From positions 116,886-180,885 of the forward strand of contig JACKAX010000003.1 of the NCBI GenBank assembly GCA_020634875.1: a DNA stretch of 64,000 bases, written 5' to 3'. This document shows positions 43,581 through 52,377 of this stretch, piece by piece. Position numbers and translations under genes: made by a program. The notes beneath the pieces were generated by a model that did not search any database, was not told the origin of the DNA, and worked only from the letters and a program-made list of their open reading frames with translations. The first letter of the stretch is position 1. Each line of letters begins with the position of its first letter. The DNA comes from Anaerolineales bacterium (lineage in GTDB: Bacteria > Chloroflexota > Anaerolineae > Anaerolineales > JABWBV01).

Positions 43581-44759
43581 ATGTTTGAAAGTATGCTAAC
43601 CATTTTTCAGAAGGAAGTCCTCGATAACCTTCGCGATCGGCGGGCGTTGACCTCTACCTTGATGGGAACCTTGCTTGGCCCGGGATTGATGCTTATTCTG
43701 TTTTTTGTCTTGGGTCGGACGATGGAAGAGGCTACCCAACAGGCACTCCAACTCCCTGTGGTTGGGGCCGAATATGCTCCGAGTTTGATCCAATTCTTGG
43801 AACAAAACCATGTTGAAATTCTTCCTGCACCAAATGAGCCAGAAGCCAGCGTGCGTGTGGGTGAGTATGATGTGATTCTCGTCATTTCTGAAGCTTACGG
43901 GAAAAATTTACAGGGTGGTTTTCCCGCGACGATAAAACTGATTGTGGATGATTCACGCCAATCCTCCCAGGTAGACGTGAGCCGAACCGAAACCCTGCTT
44001 GACGCGTACAACCAGCAATTAGCAACCCTCCGTCTCGTAGCGCGGGGTGTAAGCCCGCTCATTTTACAACCCCTAGCGGTTGAAACCGTGGATGTGGCAA
44101 CCCCACAAAGCCAGGCAGCCAGCCTTTTGAGCATGATGCCTTACTTTTTAATTTTTTCTGTTTTTCTTGGGGGAATGCACCTGGCGATTGATACCACGGC
44201 AGGGGAACGCGAACGCAATTCGTTGGAATCCTTGCTGATCGCACCCGTTTCGCGCCGGGATATGACGTTGGGTAAAATGGCGGCAACAGTGTTGTTCACG
44301 ATCTTTTCGCTCATTGGCACGTTAGCAGCTTTTGGGATTCTATTTAACCTTGTGCCGTTGGAGGAACTTGTAGGGGCGCGAATTAATATCGGGTTTGGAG
44401 TTTTGTTAGCAATTTTTTTAGTCTGCTTACCGATGGTCGGATTGGCTGCCGCGATTCAGACGATCATTGCGGCATTTTCGCGGAATTATAAAGAGGCACA
44501 GAGTTACCTAAGTTTCTTGCCGTTGATCCCTGCTTTGCCAGGTATGTTCCTCGCATTTGTGCCGGTCAAAGCCACCCTGTGGATGATGCTGATTCCCACT
44601 TTTGGACAACAGTTGATCATTAACCAGTTGATGCGGGAGGAACCCGTCCTCGCAGTGAATGTTGTCGTTTCAGTAATGGTTACGCTTGCCCTCAGTGTTG
44701 TGCTGACCGGCGTAGCTGTGGGGTTATATAAAAAAGAGCAAATTTTGTTTGGGCGGTAA
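43581..44759 (+). CDS. ABC-2 type transporter permease, NatB-like
   Basis: 392 residues. N-terminal MLTIFQKEVLDNLRDRRALTSTLMG and first helix near 22-42, a large extracytoplasmic domain (about 60-190), then five helices from residue 180 to the end. GERERNSLESLLIAPVSRRDMTLGKM is the signature loop of ABC-2/NatB exporters. It should pair with the NatA-like ATPase at 40869, from which it is separated by a minus-strand segment. A weak GGAG lies 9 nt before ATG 43581. Confidence 0.88.
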   Translation: MFESMLTIFQKEVLDNLRDRRALTSTLMGTLLGPGLMLILFFVLGRTMEEATQQALQLPVVGAEYAPSLIQFLEQNHVEILPAPNEPEASVRVGEYDVILVISEAYGKNLQGGFPATIKLIVDDSRQSSQVDVSRTETLLDAYNQQLATLRLVARGVSPLILQPLAVETVDVATPQSQAASLLSMMPYFLIFSVFLGGMHLAIDTTAGERERNSLESLLIAPVSRRDMTLGKMAATVLFTIFSLIGTLAAFGILFNLVPLEELVGARINIGFGVLLAIFLVCLPMVGLAAAIQTIIAAFSRNYKEAQSYLSFLPLIPALPGMFLAFVPVKATLWMMLIPTFGQQLIINQLMREEPVLAVNVVVSVMVTLALSVVLTGVAVGLYKKEQILFGR

Positions 44760-44781
44760 AAATTCAAGGCATAACACGGCC

Positions 44782-44835
44782 TTATCCACTTGTTAACCTG
44801 ACCTTGAAAATCTGTTAAAGCAGCGGTGCTATGCT
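44782..44835 (+). promoter_or_regulatory. Pho-box promoter of protoglobin-surE
   Basis: Pentamers TTATC (44782), TTAAC (44793), TTGAA (44804) and TTAAA (44815) lie exactly 11 bp apart. A 10-bp gap leads to -10 TATGCT (44830-44835). Same geometry as the arrays before the response regulator and pstS. Confidence 0.7.
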
Positions 44836-44864
44836 GGGGATTATCTTAAATTTGGAGAAACCTC

Positions 44865-45383
44865 ATGCTTATGACAACCAACACCCTTTGGACACCTCCC
44901 GCGTCCGAAAATCTCGCGACACTCGTGGAGCTATCTGGTGGGGAAACGCGCCTCCTTAGCGAACTGGAAACGATTGCCGCGAGTGTCGCACCGACGTTTC
45001 AAGCCGCTATCTTTGCCCGCCTGACGCGCGCTATCCTTTATGTTTCCCCCCTTGAATACGAATTGGGAAAAAATGCCCTCGAAAAATGGTTTGTACACCT
45101 CTTTCATCACGCGCCCTATTACGGGAATTTACAGACGCTTGGAGAATATGCACCTATCTCAAATTCACGAACGCTTCACCGCAAGAGCGGAATTCCCTTT
45201 CGGTACTTGTTGGCTCTTCAGGAAGTGATTCTTAAATATGGCAAACGGGTTACGCAAAATAGCCATGCCCCGGAATTAGCGTATCAGGCTTTTCAAAAAG
45301 TTTTGGGGCTGGAATTTGCCCTTAACCAGATATATGAAGAGCTTTCCGTATCCCACCTTACTGAATTAATGTTGGATGATTGA
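44865..45383 (+). CDS. Stand-alone protoglobin-like heme protein
   Basis: 172 residues. The second half follows the protoglobin/globin-coupled sensor pattern: WFVHLFHHAPYYGNL, then LHRKSGIPFRYLLALQEVI, where the His (near residue 105) aligns with the proximal heme His of the 'H-RIG-P--YL' motif, and a last helix KVLGLEFALNQIYEEL. No methyl-accepting, GGDEF or kinase domain follows, so it is a single-domain protein that could bind O2, NO or CO. TTGGAG precedes ATG 44865. It lies 45 bp upstream of surE behind a Pho-box-type promoter. Confidence 0.75.
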   Translation: MLMTTNTLWTPPASENLATLVELSGGETRLLSELETIAASVAPTFQAAIFARLTRAILYVSPLEYELGKNALEKWFVHLFHHAPYYGNLQTLGEYAPISNSRTLHRKSGIPFRYLLALQEVILKYGKRVTQNSHAPELAYQAFQKVLGLEFALNQIYEELSVSHLTELMLDD

Positions 45384-45428
45384 GGCTGTATTTTCAGTTT
45401 CCAACAAATCCTCAAACCAAAGATCACC

Positions 45429-46220
45429 ATGCACATACTTGTAACGAACGATGACGGGGTAAATGCCCCAGGGCTGTTGGCGCTGGCCCAGGAAATGCGC
45501 CGTTTAGGAGATGTGAGCATCCTTGCCCCGGATCGAAATTGGTCGGGGGGAGGCCATGTCAAAACCCTCGGAAGACCTTTGCGCGTTCATTCAGTTGTTC
45601 TTACCGATGGAACTGAGGCTTTTGCCAGTGATGGCGCGCCTTCTGACTGTGTGGCGCTTGCCACGCTGGGCTTTTTCAAACGAAAAGTAGACTTGGTCGT
45701 TTCCGGCATTAATCCTCAGCCGAATTTAGGGCACGATGTCACATATTCTGGCACCGTAACGGCGGCGATGGAAGCGGTGATTTGGGGGATTCCAGGATTG
45801 GCGTTTTCACTGGCGTCGGAAAAAGATCATTTGGCAGAGTTAGATTATTTTCCGGCAGCCCGACTCGCCCGCCTAATTACCACGCGTGTGATGACACAAG
45901 GGATTCCCCAGGGGTTACTACTGAACGTCAATTTTCCGTATTTGGCGGAGCACGCGATCCGCGGAATGCGGATCACACGCCAGGGGCTGCGGGTGTATCG
46001 GGACCGGTTAGATCGCCGCGTGGACCCGCGCGGACATTATTATTATTGGATCGGGGGAGATGCTCCGACTGGGATTCCCGAAGAGGGGACTGATATCGGC
46101 GCACTGGCTGAAGGTTACGTTTCGATCACCCCGCTTCAACTTGATCTAACCGCGTACAACGGGATGGGAAAAGTTGCTCATCTAGTGGAAGATGCAGTTT
46201 GGGTGGTGGCTTCCACTTAA
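45429..46220 (+). CDS. surE: 5'-/3'-nucleotidase SurE
   Basis: 263 residues. MHILVTNDDGVNAPGLLALAQ holds the metal-binding Asp pair (NDDG); LAPDRNWSGGGH, FASDGAPSDCVALA and LVVSGINPQPNLGHDVTYSGTVTAAMEA are the other SurE blocks with the conserved Asn of SGINxxxNxG. It removes phosphate from nucleoside monophosphates. Its place behind a Pho-box promoter fits scavenging of phosphate. No strong ribosome site; translation may depend on the upstream gene. Confidence 0.94.
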   Translation: MHILVTNDDGVNAPGLLALAQEMRRLGDVSILAPDRNWSGGGHVKTLGRPLRVHSVVLTDGTEAFASDGAPSDCVALATLGFFKRKVDLVVSGINPQPNLGHDVTYSGTVTAAMEAVIWGIPGLAFSLASEKDHLAELDYFPAARLARLITTRVMTQGIPQGLLLNVNFPYLAEHAIRGMRITRQGLRVYRDRLDRRVDPRGHYYYWIGGDAPTGIPEEGTDIGALAEGYVSITPLQLDLTAYNGMGKVAHLVEDAVWVVAST

Positions 46221-46227
46221 ACTTTTG

Positions 46228-46292
46228 TTAACAATTCATTGACCGGTTGTTAATCCGGTGTGTGGGGCTTGTTAACGGTAACACAATATGAT
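46228..46292 (+). promoter_or_regulatory. Pho-box promoter of the response regulator gene (leaderless)
   Basis: TTAAC (46228), TTGAC (46239), TTAAT (46250), a poor match at 46261 and TTAAC (46272) keep an 11-bp period. The last one ends 10 bp before TATGAT (46287-46292). Transcription would start near 46299-46300, i.e. at ATG 46300. Self-control by the encoded regulator is likely. Confidence 0.7.
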
Positions 46293-46299
46293 TGGGGCT

Positions 46300-47022
46300 A
46301 TGACTGAAAAAATCCTGGTTGTTGAAGATGATATAACCCTTCAAGAAACGTTGGCATATAACCTGGCGCGGCATGGGTATGATGTCAACGCGGTAGGGGA
46401 TGGGGAAACGGCGCTGGAAACGGCACGCCGTTTCCACCCGGACTTGATCTTGCTCGACATTATGTTGCCGACAATGGACGGGTTCGATGTGTGTCGCATT
46501 CTCCGGCAGGAGATGATCATGCCTATTTTGGTGCTTACAGCCCGCGATGATGAGATTGACCGGGTATTGGGACTGGAAATGGGCGCGGATGATTATTTGA
46601 CCAAACCTTTTTCGATGCGGGAGTTATTAGCGCGGGTGAAAGCATTGCTCCGCCGGGTGCAATTTGACCGGGATGATTTTCACCCTATGCTTACGAGCAA
46701 AAAAGCCCAATCGGTTGATGAAAATTCGCTTCAATTTGGAACCCTGACCATCAAACTCAAACGGCGGGAAATTACACTCCACAATGTTGCGATTAACATG
46801 AAACCCAAAGAATACGATTTATTGCTGTTCCTTGCTCGCCATAAAGGGCAGGTGCTTCCGCGTGAGTTAATCTTGGATCGTGTCTGGGGTTGGGATTTTA
46901 GTGGGGGCAGCCGCACGGTGGATGTGCATATTCGTTGGCTACGTGAAAAGATTGAAGAGGACCCTGCCAACCCCGAACGGATCGTGACCGTACGCGGAAT
47001 CGGCTATCGTTTTGATGGATGA
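46300..47022 (+). CDS. phoB: Response regulator, PhoB/PhoP type
   Basis: 240 residues from ATG 46300 ([11 protein letters not shown]). An ATG at 46288 overlaps the -10 hexamer and is not a plausible start. Receiver: EDD, phospho-acceptor in [37 protein letters not shown]. Winged-helix domain with [50 protein letters not shown] and [10 protein letters not shown]. Very close to the regulator at 36744 but without a kinase gene beside it. Position between surE and pstS, and the Pho-box arrays on three promoters around it, make it the probable phosphate regulator. Confidence 0.9.
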   Translation: MTEKILVVEDDITLQETLAYNLARHGYDVNAVGDGETALETARRFHPDLILLDIMLPTMDGFDVCRILRQEMIMPILVLTARDDEIDRVLGLEMGADDYLTKPFSMRELLARVKALLRRVQFDRDDFHPMLTSKKAQSVDENSLQFGTLTIKLKRREITLHNVAINMKPKEYDLLLFLARHKGQVLPRELILDRVWGWDFSGGSRTVDVHIRWLREKIEEDPANPERIVTVRGIGYRFDG

Positions 47023-47027
47023 TTCCG

Positions 47028-47090
47028 TGATAAGTGATAAGTGAACTTACTCATTACTTGTTACTTTATCACTTCCTCACTTAAACGTTT
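47028..47090. repeat. GATAAGTGATAAGTG palindromic repeat
   Basis: GTGATAAGTGATAAGTGAACTTACTCATTAC faces TTACTTTATCACTTCC. Third copy of the GATAAGTG family; it ends just before the Pho-box array of pstS. Confidence 0.65.
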
Positions 47091-47091
47091 G

Positions 47092-47156
47092 TTAACACAT
47101 GTTTGACATTGTATTAACCGGCAAGAACAGTTTCGTTAAACTGAGCGCGCTATCAT
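47092..47156 (+). promoter_or_regulatory. Pho-box promoter of pstS
   Basis: TTAAC (47092), TTGAC (47103), TTAAC (47114), a weak match at 47125 and TTAAA (47136) follow an 11-bp period. A 10-bp gap precedes -10 TATCAT (47151-47156). Confidence 0.72.
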
Positions 47157-47234
47157 CCCTTCTGTTATTACCTATTTTTGAGTCTTTCAATTTTTCTAGG
47201 AAGGCTCTAACACTCTCAACTGGAGAAAAAACAT

Positions 47235-49385
47235 ATGAAAACGATATATCGCTTATTTGTAGCAGCTATGCTCCTTGTTGTTGTGACTGCGTGTTCACAA
47301 CCAACCGCTGAAGCGCAACCAACGACAGAAGCGCAAGCTACTGATGTGATGTCTGAAGCACCTACCGAAGCGCCCATGGAACACACCATGTATTCCGGTG
47401 AACTGCTTGGGGCGGGTGCATCCTTCCCGAACCCAATCTATCTCGAATGGATCGCTGAATATACCAGCAACGTCCAGCCTGACGTGACCATCAACTATCA
47501 ATCTATCGGCTCCGGTGGCGGTGTGGAACAGTTCATCGGACAACAGACTGATTTCGGTGGCTCGGATGCGTTCCTGACCGATGATGAACTTGCTGCGGCA
47601 ACCGCGGCCCGCGGATGTGAACCCGTTCACATTCCGACCGTATTCGGTGCCGTGGCAGTAGCCTACAACCTGGAGGGTGTAGATAGCCTGACCCTCTCTG
47701 GCCCCGTTTTGGCCGACATTTTCCAGGGCAAAATCACCCGTTGGGATGACCCGGCAATTACCGCCCTGAACGCTGGCGTCGCCCTGCCTTCCGAAGACAT
47801 CATCGTCGCCCATCGCTCCGATGGTTCCGGTACGACCAGCATCTTCACCACCTATCTGAGCAGTGTCTCCGAAAGCTGGAAGAACGAAGTTGGCAAAGGG
47901 AAAGAAGTGGAATGGCCTGCGAAAAGCTCGGTCGGTGGCGAAAAGAACGACGGCGTGACCGCTCAAATTCAACAGAACCCCGGCGCGATTGGCTACATCG
48001 AACTTTCCTACGCCATGACCAACGGTGTCCCCGTGGCGAACATGGTCAATGAAGATGGCAACGCCATCACCCCGACCCTGGAATCAACCGCCGCCGCTGC
48101 CGATGGCATCTCCATCCCCGACGATCTGCGCTTCAACATTTTGGGTGTAGGTGGCAAGGGATACCCCATCGCTGGAGCCACCTGGATTTTGGCTTGGACC
48201 TGTGGCTACGATGACAACACTGCCGCTATTCTCAAAGATTACTTGACCTGGACGCTGACCGAAGGCGATGCCCTGGCAGAAGAACTGCTCTACTCCCCAA
48301 TTGGCGACTCTCTGCAAGCCCGCGCCCTCGCAAAAGTTGACATGATCAACAATGGTATGGCTTCCGAAATGCCTGCTCCTGAACCAACCGAAGAACCTGC
48401 GGCTGAACCCATGATGTACACGGGTGAACTGCTTGGGGCGGGTGCATCCTTCCCGAACCCGATCTACCTCGAATGGATCGCCGAATACACTAGCGACGTC
48501 CAACCTGGCATAACCATCAACTACCAATCCATCGGTTCCGGTGGCGGTGTGGAACAGTTCATCGGGCAACAGACTGATTTCGGCGGTACCGACGCTTTTC
48601 TGACCGACGATGAATTCGCGGCTGCAACTGCCGCTCGCGGTTGTGAACCTGTCCACATTCCGACCGTGTTCGGGGCCGTAGCCGTGGCTTACAACCTGGA
48701 AGGCGTGGATAGCCTGAACCTTTCCGGCCCCGTTTTGGCCGACATTTTCCAGGGCGTCATCACCAGTTGGGATGATCCGGCGATTACCGCTTTGAACCCT
48801 GGCGTTTCCCTGCCCTCCGAAGACATCATCGTCGCCCATCGTTCTGATGGCTCTGGCACGACCAGCATCTTCACCACTTACTTGAGTAGCGTTTCCGAAA
48901 GCTGGAAAAACGAAGTTGGCAAAGGGAAAGAAGTTGAATGGCCTGCCCCCAGTTCTATCGGTGGCGAAAAGAACGACGGCGTGACCGCCCAAATTCTGCA
49001 GAACCCCGGTGCGATTGGCTACATCGAACTTTCCTACGCCATGACCAACGGTGTCCCTGTTGCGAACATGATCAATGAAGATGGCAAGGCGATTACTCCG
49101 ACCCTGGCTTCGACCGCCGCCGCTGCCGATGGCATTACCATCCCCGACGACCTGCGCTTCAACATTCTGAATGTTGGCGGTCAGGGCTACCCCATCGCTG
49201 GCGCGACCTGGATTTTGGCCTGGACCTGTGGTTATGACGACAACACAGCCGCCATGCTCAAGGACTACCTGACCTGGACGTTGACCGAAGGCGACGCCCT
49301 GGCTGAAGAACTGCTCTACTCCCCAATTGGCGACTCCCTGCAAGCCCGCGCCCTTGAAAAAATTGCGCTGATCAATTCGAAGTAA
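47235..49385 (+). CDS. pstS: Phosphate-binding lipoprotein PstS, tandem duplicated in one chain
   Basis: 716 residues, twice the size of PstS. The signal peptide ends at LLVVVTAC (lipidated Cys), followed by a Thr/Glu/Ala linker. Two full phosphate-binding domains begin at residues 52 and 394 (both YxGELLGAGASFPNPIYLEWI), an exact 342-residue period, joined by a Pro/Glu-rich linker (PAPEPTEEPAAEP). Both keep the ligand loops: GAGASFP, YQSIGSGGGVEQF, TDFG(G)(S/T)DAFLTDDE, and HRSDGSGTTSIFTTYL. The copies are nearly identical in protein and similar in DNA, so the duplication is fairly recent or kept alike by conversion. It feeds phosphate to PstCA. First gene of the pst cluster. Confidence 0.95.
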   Translation: MKTIYRLFVAAMLLVVVTACSQPTAEAQPTTEAQATDVMSEAPTEAPMEHTMYSGELLGAGASFPNPIYLEWIAEYTSNVQPDVTINYQSIGSGGGVEQFIGQQTDFGGSDAFLTDDELAAATAARGCEPVHIPTVFGAVAVAYNLEGVDSLTLSGPVLADIFQGKITRWDDPAITALNAGVALPSEDIIVAHRSDGSGTTSIFTTYLSSVSESWKNEVGKGKEVEWPAKSSVGGEKNDGVTAQIQQNPGAIGYIELSYAMTNGVPVANMVNEDGNAITPTLESTAAAADGISIPDDLRFNILGVGGKGYPIAGATWILAWTCGYDDNTAAILKDYLTWTLTEGDALAEELLYSPIGDSLQARALAKVDMINNGMASEMPAPEPTEEPAAEPMMYTGELLGAGASFPNPIYLEWIAEYTSDVQPGITINYQSIGSGGGVEQFIGQQTDFGGTDAFLTDDEFAAATAARGCEPVHIPTVFGAVAVAYNLEGVDSLNLSGPVLADIFQGVITSWDDPAITALNPGVSLPSEDIIVAHRSDGSGTTSIFTTYLSSVSESWKNEVGKGKEVEWPAPSSIGGEKNDGVTAQILQNPGAIGYIELSYAMTNGVPVANMINEDGKAITPTLASTAAAADGITIPDDLRFNILNVGGQGYPIAGATWILAWTCGYDDNTAAMLKDYLTWTLTEGDALAEELLYSPIGDSLQARALEKIALINSK

Positions 49386-49421
49386 ATAAGAAAACGCAAT
49401 GAACTTGTCGTTCACAAATCC

Positions 49422-49455
49422 CGCAAGTGGGGCTTTATGCCCCACTTGCGTATTC
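49422..49455 (+). terminator. Hairpin after pstS
   Basis: CGCAAGTGGGGC (49422-49433) pairs with GCCCCACTTGCG (49439-49450), TTTAT loop, then TATTCTCTT. Partial termination here would keep PstS above PstCAB. Confidence 0.7.
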
Positions 49456-49517
49456 TCTTAAATTCAGTGGTTCACATTGGATAGGTTGGCTCTACCAGGA
49501 TGACCGGGATGGGAACC

Positions 49518-49569
49518 CGAAATTTTGAAGGTGTGGGGGATGGACATCCCCCACACCTTCAAAATTTCG
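49518..49569. repeat. Very long perfect hairpin between pstS and pstC
   Basis: A 24-bp perfect stem (49518-49541 with 49546-49569, GGAC loop). The inner 18 bp share GTGGGGGAT/ATCCCCCAC with the gyrB terminator. No T-run beyond the stem itself. Confidence 0.8.
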
Positions 49570-49627
49570 ACACTTTTCCCGTCAAAGACGGGAGAGCCGA
49601 TAGGTTTTTAGGCAATATGGAGGTTCC

Positions 49628-50617
49628 ATGAGTTCTAATGTAAATGTTTATCAAAGGTCTGCAAGGGGCATTTCGGGAAAATCTAGGGTAGATTCCTGGT
49701 TCCAAGCGGGTCTTGCTTTAGCCGGGTTGAGTGTGCTGGTCATTCTCGCAACGATGCTCTTTTCAACCGCCGCAGAGGCCTGGCCTGTGTTTCAGCATAC
49801 GGGGTGGTCCTTTATCACCAGCTCGGATTGGGACCCCGGGATCTCCCGTACGGAAGTGACGGGTGATTACGGGGCGCTCACATTTATTGTTGGAACCTTG
49901 ATCACCTCCGGGATTGCCCTCCTGATTGCTGTTCCCCTGGCGATTGGATGCGGCCTTTACCTGACCCATATTGCATCGCGAAGAGTCCGTAACCCGCTGG
50001 CCTACGCCATTGATCTATTAGCTGCCGTGCCAAGCGTGGTGTATGGGTTGTGGGGGTTACTGTTTTTTGTCCCCGTTTTTGTTCGTCCGGTTTTGAAATT
50101 TATTGCCGATACAGTTGGGGAGTTTATTCCCTTCTTGAGTGGCCCTGTGGTGACATATAACTATGCGACAGCCGGGATTGTGCTTGCGATCATGGTGCTG
50201 CCGATTATTACCGCCGTCACTCGCGAGGTGATGTCGAATACGCCTATTGCTGAAATTCATGGGGCTTATGGACTTGGTGCGACCCGTTGGGAAATGATTC
50301 GCGACATCGTCTTGCCCAGAGCTAGACCGGGGATCATTGGGGCGACCATGCTCGGTTTGGGCCGTGCGCTGGGGGAAACGGTTGCCGTCGCGATGCTGAT
50401 CGGGGGTTCACAACGGATGCCAACCTCCCTGTTTATGGGCGGTCAATCTATGGCAGGCATTATTGCGATCACCTTTCAGGAGGCCGCGCCCGAAAACATT
50501 AAAGCGTTGTTGGGCGTTGGCGTCGTTCTGTTTTTGATTACCGTCATTGTCAATATCGCGGCCAGACTGATGATCTGGGTCACGGGTGGTCGTATTGTAG
50601 GAGATGCCGCCGTATGA
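49628..50617 (+). CDS. pstC: Phosphate ABC transporter permease PstC
   Basis: 329 residues, six membrane helices. Markers: first helix in VLVILATMLFSTAAEAWPVF, then GALTFIVGTLITSGIALLIAVPLAIGCGLYL, LAAVPSVVYGLWGLLFFVP, the coupling loop ATRWEMIRDIVLPRARPGIIGATMLGLGRALGETVAVAMLIG. GGAGG precedes ATG 49628. The stop overlaps the pstA start (ATGA). Confidence 0.95.
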   Translation: MSSNVNVYQRSARGISGKSRVDSWFQAGLALAGLSVLVILATMLFSTAAEAWPVFQHTGWSFITSSDWDPGISRTEVTGDYGALTFIVGTLITSGIALLIAVPLAIGCGLYLTHIASRRVRNPLAYAIDLLAAVPSVVYGLWGLLFFVPVFVRPVLKFIADTVGEFIPFLSGPVVTYNYATAGIVLAIMVLPIITAVTREVMSNTPIAEIHGAYGLGATRWEMIRDIVLPRARPGIIGATMLGLGRALGETVAVAMLIGGSQRMPTSLFMGGQSMAGIIAITFQEAAPENIKALLGVGVVLFLITVIVNIAARLMIWVTGGRIVGDAAV

Positions 50618-51522
50618 GTGTTACAACGACAAAAACAAATTCTACCCAGGAAAAGATTACTTTTGGTGCTGTGAATAAAATGTCTGGATATGCTGCACGC
50701 AAGCGAAAAGGTCAGATCATGGAAGGTGTTCTGTTCCTCGCCATCCTGATCGCGTTGATCCCTTTAATCCTAATCCTGTTTGAGGTAATTCGGCGTGGTG
50801 CGAGCGCAATGAACCTCGAATTTCTTACTTCGGTTCAGAATATCTCGCTCATCCGGGAAGGCGGGGGCTACCTGAATGGGCTGGTTGGCACACTTTATAT
50901 GGTTTTGATTGCTTCCGTGATTGCTGTCCCGTTGGGGATCGCGACCTCGACCTATGTTGTGGAATACTCGCACAGCAAGTTGGTCCCCGTGATTCAATTT
51001 TTCACCGATGTGATGACCGGCGTGCCGTCCATTTTTGTCGGGTTGTTTATTTACACCATTTTGGTTCAGGGGGGAGGCGGTTTCTCTACCCTGGCGGGCG
51101 GCGTGGCTTTGAGTTTGCTCATGATCCCGATCATTGCCCGTGCCTCAGAAGAAGTTATCCGGCTGGTGCCTAATGACCTGCGAAACGCTGCCTATGGCCT
51201 GGGTGCCCGGCGTTGGCAGGTGGTTACACAGGTCGTCCTCCCTACCGCGAGCAGTGGTTTGATCACCTCCGCTATGCTCGCGGTCGCCCGTGCCGCTGGT
51301 GAAACCGCCCCCTTGCTTCTCACTGCATTCGGTGCCTTCAAGATCGTGACAGCCCTGGTGGGCAGCCCACAAGCTGCTTTGCCTTTGATCATCTTCAATG
51401 AAGCCCGCGGCCCATTCGAGCCCGCGCACGCCCGCGCCTGGGCTGGCTCGCTCGAACTCATGTTGTTGGTTCTGCTTCTGACCATCATCGCCCGGTCTAT
51501 TGGGCGGAAAAAACAGGGGTAA
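50614..51522 (+). CDS. pstA: Phosphate ABC transporter permease PstA
   Basis: 302 residues. GTLYMVLIASVIAVPLGIATSTYVVEY, TDVMTGVPSIFVGLFIYTILVQ, and the coupling loop ARRWQVVTQVVLPTASSGLITSAMLAVARAAGETAPLLLTA mark the second pst permease. It starts inside the last codons of pstC, so the two are translated together. Confidence 0.95.
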   Translation: MSVTTTKTNSTQEKITFGAVNKMSGYAARKRKGQIMEGVLFLAILIALIPLILILFEVIRRGASAMNLEFLTSVQNISLIREGGGYLNGLVGTLYMVLIASVIAVPLGIATSTYVVEYSHSKLVPVIQFFTDVMTGVPSIFVGLFIYTILVQGGGGFSTLAGGVALSLLMIPIIARASEEVIRLVPNDLRNAAYGLGARRWQVVTQVVLPTASSGLITSAMLAVARAAGETAPLLLTAFGAFKIVTALVGSPQAALPLIIFNEARGPFEPAHARAWAGSLELMLLVLLLTIIARSIGRKKQG

Positions 51523-51551
51523 CACAATCCATTTTGTTCTGAGACTCTATT

Positions 51552-52367
51552 ATGACAAATATTCAATTTGAAACCTCTCCCTCTCACACCAATGGCACGG
51601 AATATGCCATTCAAGCTCGTAACCTGTCTGTTTACTACGGGAATTTTCGCGCCGTTCACGATGTATCGCTGAATGTTCAAAAACAAAAAATCACGGCCAT
51701 GATCGGCCCCTCCGGGTGTGGAAAAAGTACCGTGTTGCGTTCCTTCAACCGGATGAATGATTTGGTTCCCTCTGCGCGTGCCGAGGGTGAAGTGTTCTAT
51801 CACGGGAAAAATATTTACGATGCCGATGTTGATCCGGTTGAAGTACGCCGCCAGATCGGGATGGTCTTCCAAAAACCGAACCCATTCCCCAAGAGTATTT
51901 ATGAAAATGTGGCCTGGGGGGCCAAGATCAACGGTTTCAAGGGAAATATGGATGAACTGGTCGAAGAATCTTTGCGCGGCGCGGCCCTGTGGGATGAGGT
52001 GAAAGATAAGCTCAAACAGAGTGGGCTTTCGCTCTCCGGTGGTCAGCAGCAACGGCTGTGTATTGCCCGTACCATTGCGGTCAAACCGGACATCATCCTC
52101 ATGGACGAACCCGCCTCCGCCCTCGACCCCCTCGCCACGTTGAAGATCGAAGAACTAATGCGGGAACTCACCAAAGATTACACTATCATCATCGTTACCC
52201 ACAATATGCAACAGGCCGCGCGCGTCTCTGACTTTACCGCCTTTTTCAACCTGGACGGCAGTGGAAACCGGACAGGGATTCTCGATGAATTTGGCGATAC
52301 CAAGAAAATTTTCACCAACCCTGAAAAGAAAAGTACAGAAGATTATATTACCGGACGCTTTGGATAG
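51552..52367 (+). CDS. pstB: Phosphate ABC transporter ATP-binding protein PstB
   Basis: 271 residues. Walker [21 protein letters not shown], the pst-typical [31 protein letters not shown], signature [17 protein letters not shown], Walker [17 protein letters not shown] and switch [12 protein letters not shown]. It energises PstCA. Confidence 0.96.
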   Translation: MTNIQFETSPSHTNGTEYAIQARNLSVYYGNFRAVHDVSLNVQKQKITAMIGPSGCGKSTVLRSFNRMNDLVPSARAEGEVFYHGKNIYDADVDPVEVRRQIGMVFQKPNPFPKSIYENVAWGAKINGFKGNMDELVEESLRGAALWDEVKDKLKQSGLSLSGGQQQRLCIARTIAVKPDIILMDEPASALDPLATLKIEELMRELTKDYTIIIVTHNMQQAARVSDFTAFFNLDGSGNRTGILDEFGDTKKIFTNPEKKSTEDYITGRFG

Positions 52368-52377
52368 AGAGATAATT

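Noticed and set aside
48084..49445. Long open frame (453 codons) antisense to pstS
   Set aside because: It mirrors the duplicated PstS genes, has no ribosome site or recognisable domain, and is explained by codon bias of the sense strand.
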